From NCBI GenBank assembly GCA_028866335.1, contig JAGWIL010000089.1:1-6687 (forward strand): a stretch of DNA of 6,687 nucleotides, given 5' to 3'. Numbering within the stretch: the stretch's first letter is position 1; each line of letters opens with the position of its first letter. The stretch comes from Rhodospirillales bacterium. Lineage in GTDB: Bacteria > Pseudomonadota > Alphaproteobacteria > Acetobacterales > Acetobacteraceae. Shown here one piece after another: positions 6,369 to 6,687 of this stretch. A program made the translations under genes and the position numbers. The notes under the pieces are model-generated. The model was not told the origin of the DNA. It saw only the letters and a program-made list of their open reading frames with translations, and did no database searches.

Positions 6369-6687
6369 ATGCAGAGTCTCGACCGCCTTTTCTCCATCAT
6401 CGCCGGCAATATAGACCAATGGGCGGTGCTGCCGGTGCTGTATTATTTCCACTGGATGGCGTGGGACGATCTGGCGTTCGATTGGTGCCTGATCTGCGTT
6501 TATGGCCTGTTCGCGGTGCTGCTCACCTATGCCGTCTGCCTGCCGCTGGAGCTTTGGCGGCCGGTTGAACGCTGGCCCAACAAAAAAGCCGTGCTGGTGG
6601 ATGTGTTCTACACGCTGCTTAATCGTGTCGGCGTGGTGCCCATCGTCACCTTCGTGCTGTTTTACCAGGTGCAAACCTGGAGCACCG
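6369..6687 (+). CDS. Membrane protein, probable sterol desaturase / fatty acid hydroxylase family, N-terminal part (3' end outside window)
   Basis: The frame is open from ATG 6369 to the window edge (106 codons), and the coding texture matches its neighbours. ACAGG at 6355-6359 is a weak ribosome binding site 9 bases before the ATG. Two hydrophobic stretches are visible, about residues 37-60 (FDWCLICVYGLFAVLLTYAV) and 82-99 (TLLNRVGVVPIVTFVLFY). They are separated by a charged linker ELWRPVERWPNKKAVLVDVF (61-80). The pattern 'PLE..RPVERWP..', then VDV.YTLL.R.G, recalls the N-terminus of bacterial sterol desaturase/fatty acid hydroxylase proteins, di-iron membrane enzymes. The diagnostic His boxes would lie downstream of the window, so the family is inferred from general resemblance only. 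That it is a real membrane-protein gene is much surer than its function. Confidence 0.6.
   Translation, partial: MQSLDRLFSIIAGNIDQWAVLPVLYYFHWMAWDDLAFDWCLICVYGLFAVLLTYAVCLPLELWRPVERWPNKKAVLVDVFYTLLNRVGVVPIVTFVLFYQVQTWST

Noticed and set aside
4638..6674. A 678-codon open frame on the minus strand covering most of the ligase, propeller and last gene
   Set aside because: It lies antisense to genes with clear family motifs, is rich in His/Gln/Arg as expected from the mirror of GC-rich codons, and shows no recognisable domain. The three plus-strand genes explain the DNA.

Overview
The window reads as a chromosomal, GC-rich (roughly 60%) stretch of a Gram-negative bacterium. The dense packing, the pstB-phoU-phoB order and the protein flavour suggest an alphaproteobacterium. 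Acetobacteraceae (acidophilic or acetic-acid group) is a guess from general resemblance, not a demonstrated assignment. No rRNA, tRNA, CRISPR array, insertion sequence or integrase was seen. The window is almost fully coding: the longest gap is about 115 bases, and both edge genes are cut by the window.

Region 1 (1-1651, + strand) is the downstream end of a phosphate-starvation operon: the last 68 codons of pstB (Pst transporter ATPase), complete phoU (negative regulator linking transporter to signalling) and complete phoB (OmpR-family response regulator). Spacing is 11 and 2 bases, so they are surely co-transcribed. The operon promoter and any Pho box lie upstream of the window.

Region 2 (1659-4024, - strand) runs towards phoB. 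Read in its own direction, an ABHD11/YbfF-type alpha/beta hydrolase is followed, with a one-base stop/start overlap (TGATG), by a FAD-dependent oxidoreductase resembling D-arginine dehydrogenase (DauA). A possible terminator follows, then a separate small gene for a response-regulator receiver domain with no DNA-binding domain. It ends 7 bases from phoB's stop.

Region 3 (4093-6687, + strand) starts divergently from the hydrolase across 68 bases: a polytopic membrane protein of the O-antigen ligase/polymerase (Wzy_C) family, an exported YVTN-type beta-propeller protein, and the N-terminal part of a membrane protein that looks like the sterol desaturase/fatty acid hydroxylase family. The ligase and propeller frames overlap by 97 bases, which is unusual. 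An A5 tract just before the overlap offers a frameshift explanation.

No clearly new multi-gene system is visible. The points most worth checking are the ligase C-terminus, the receiver-only regulator beside phoB, a possibly leaderless promoter for the hydrolase, and pocket substitutions in the DauA-like enzyme.
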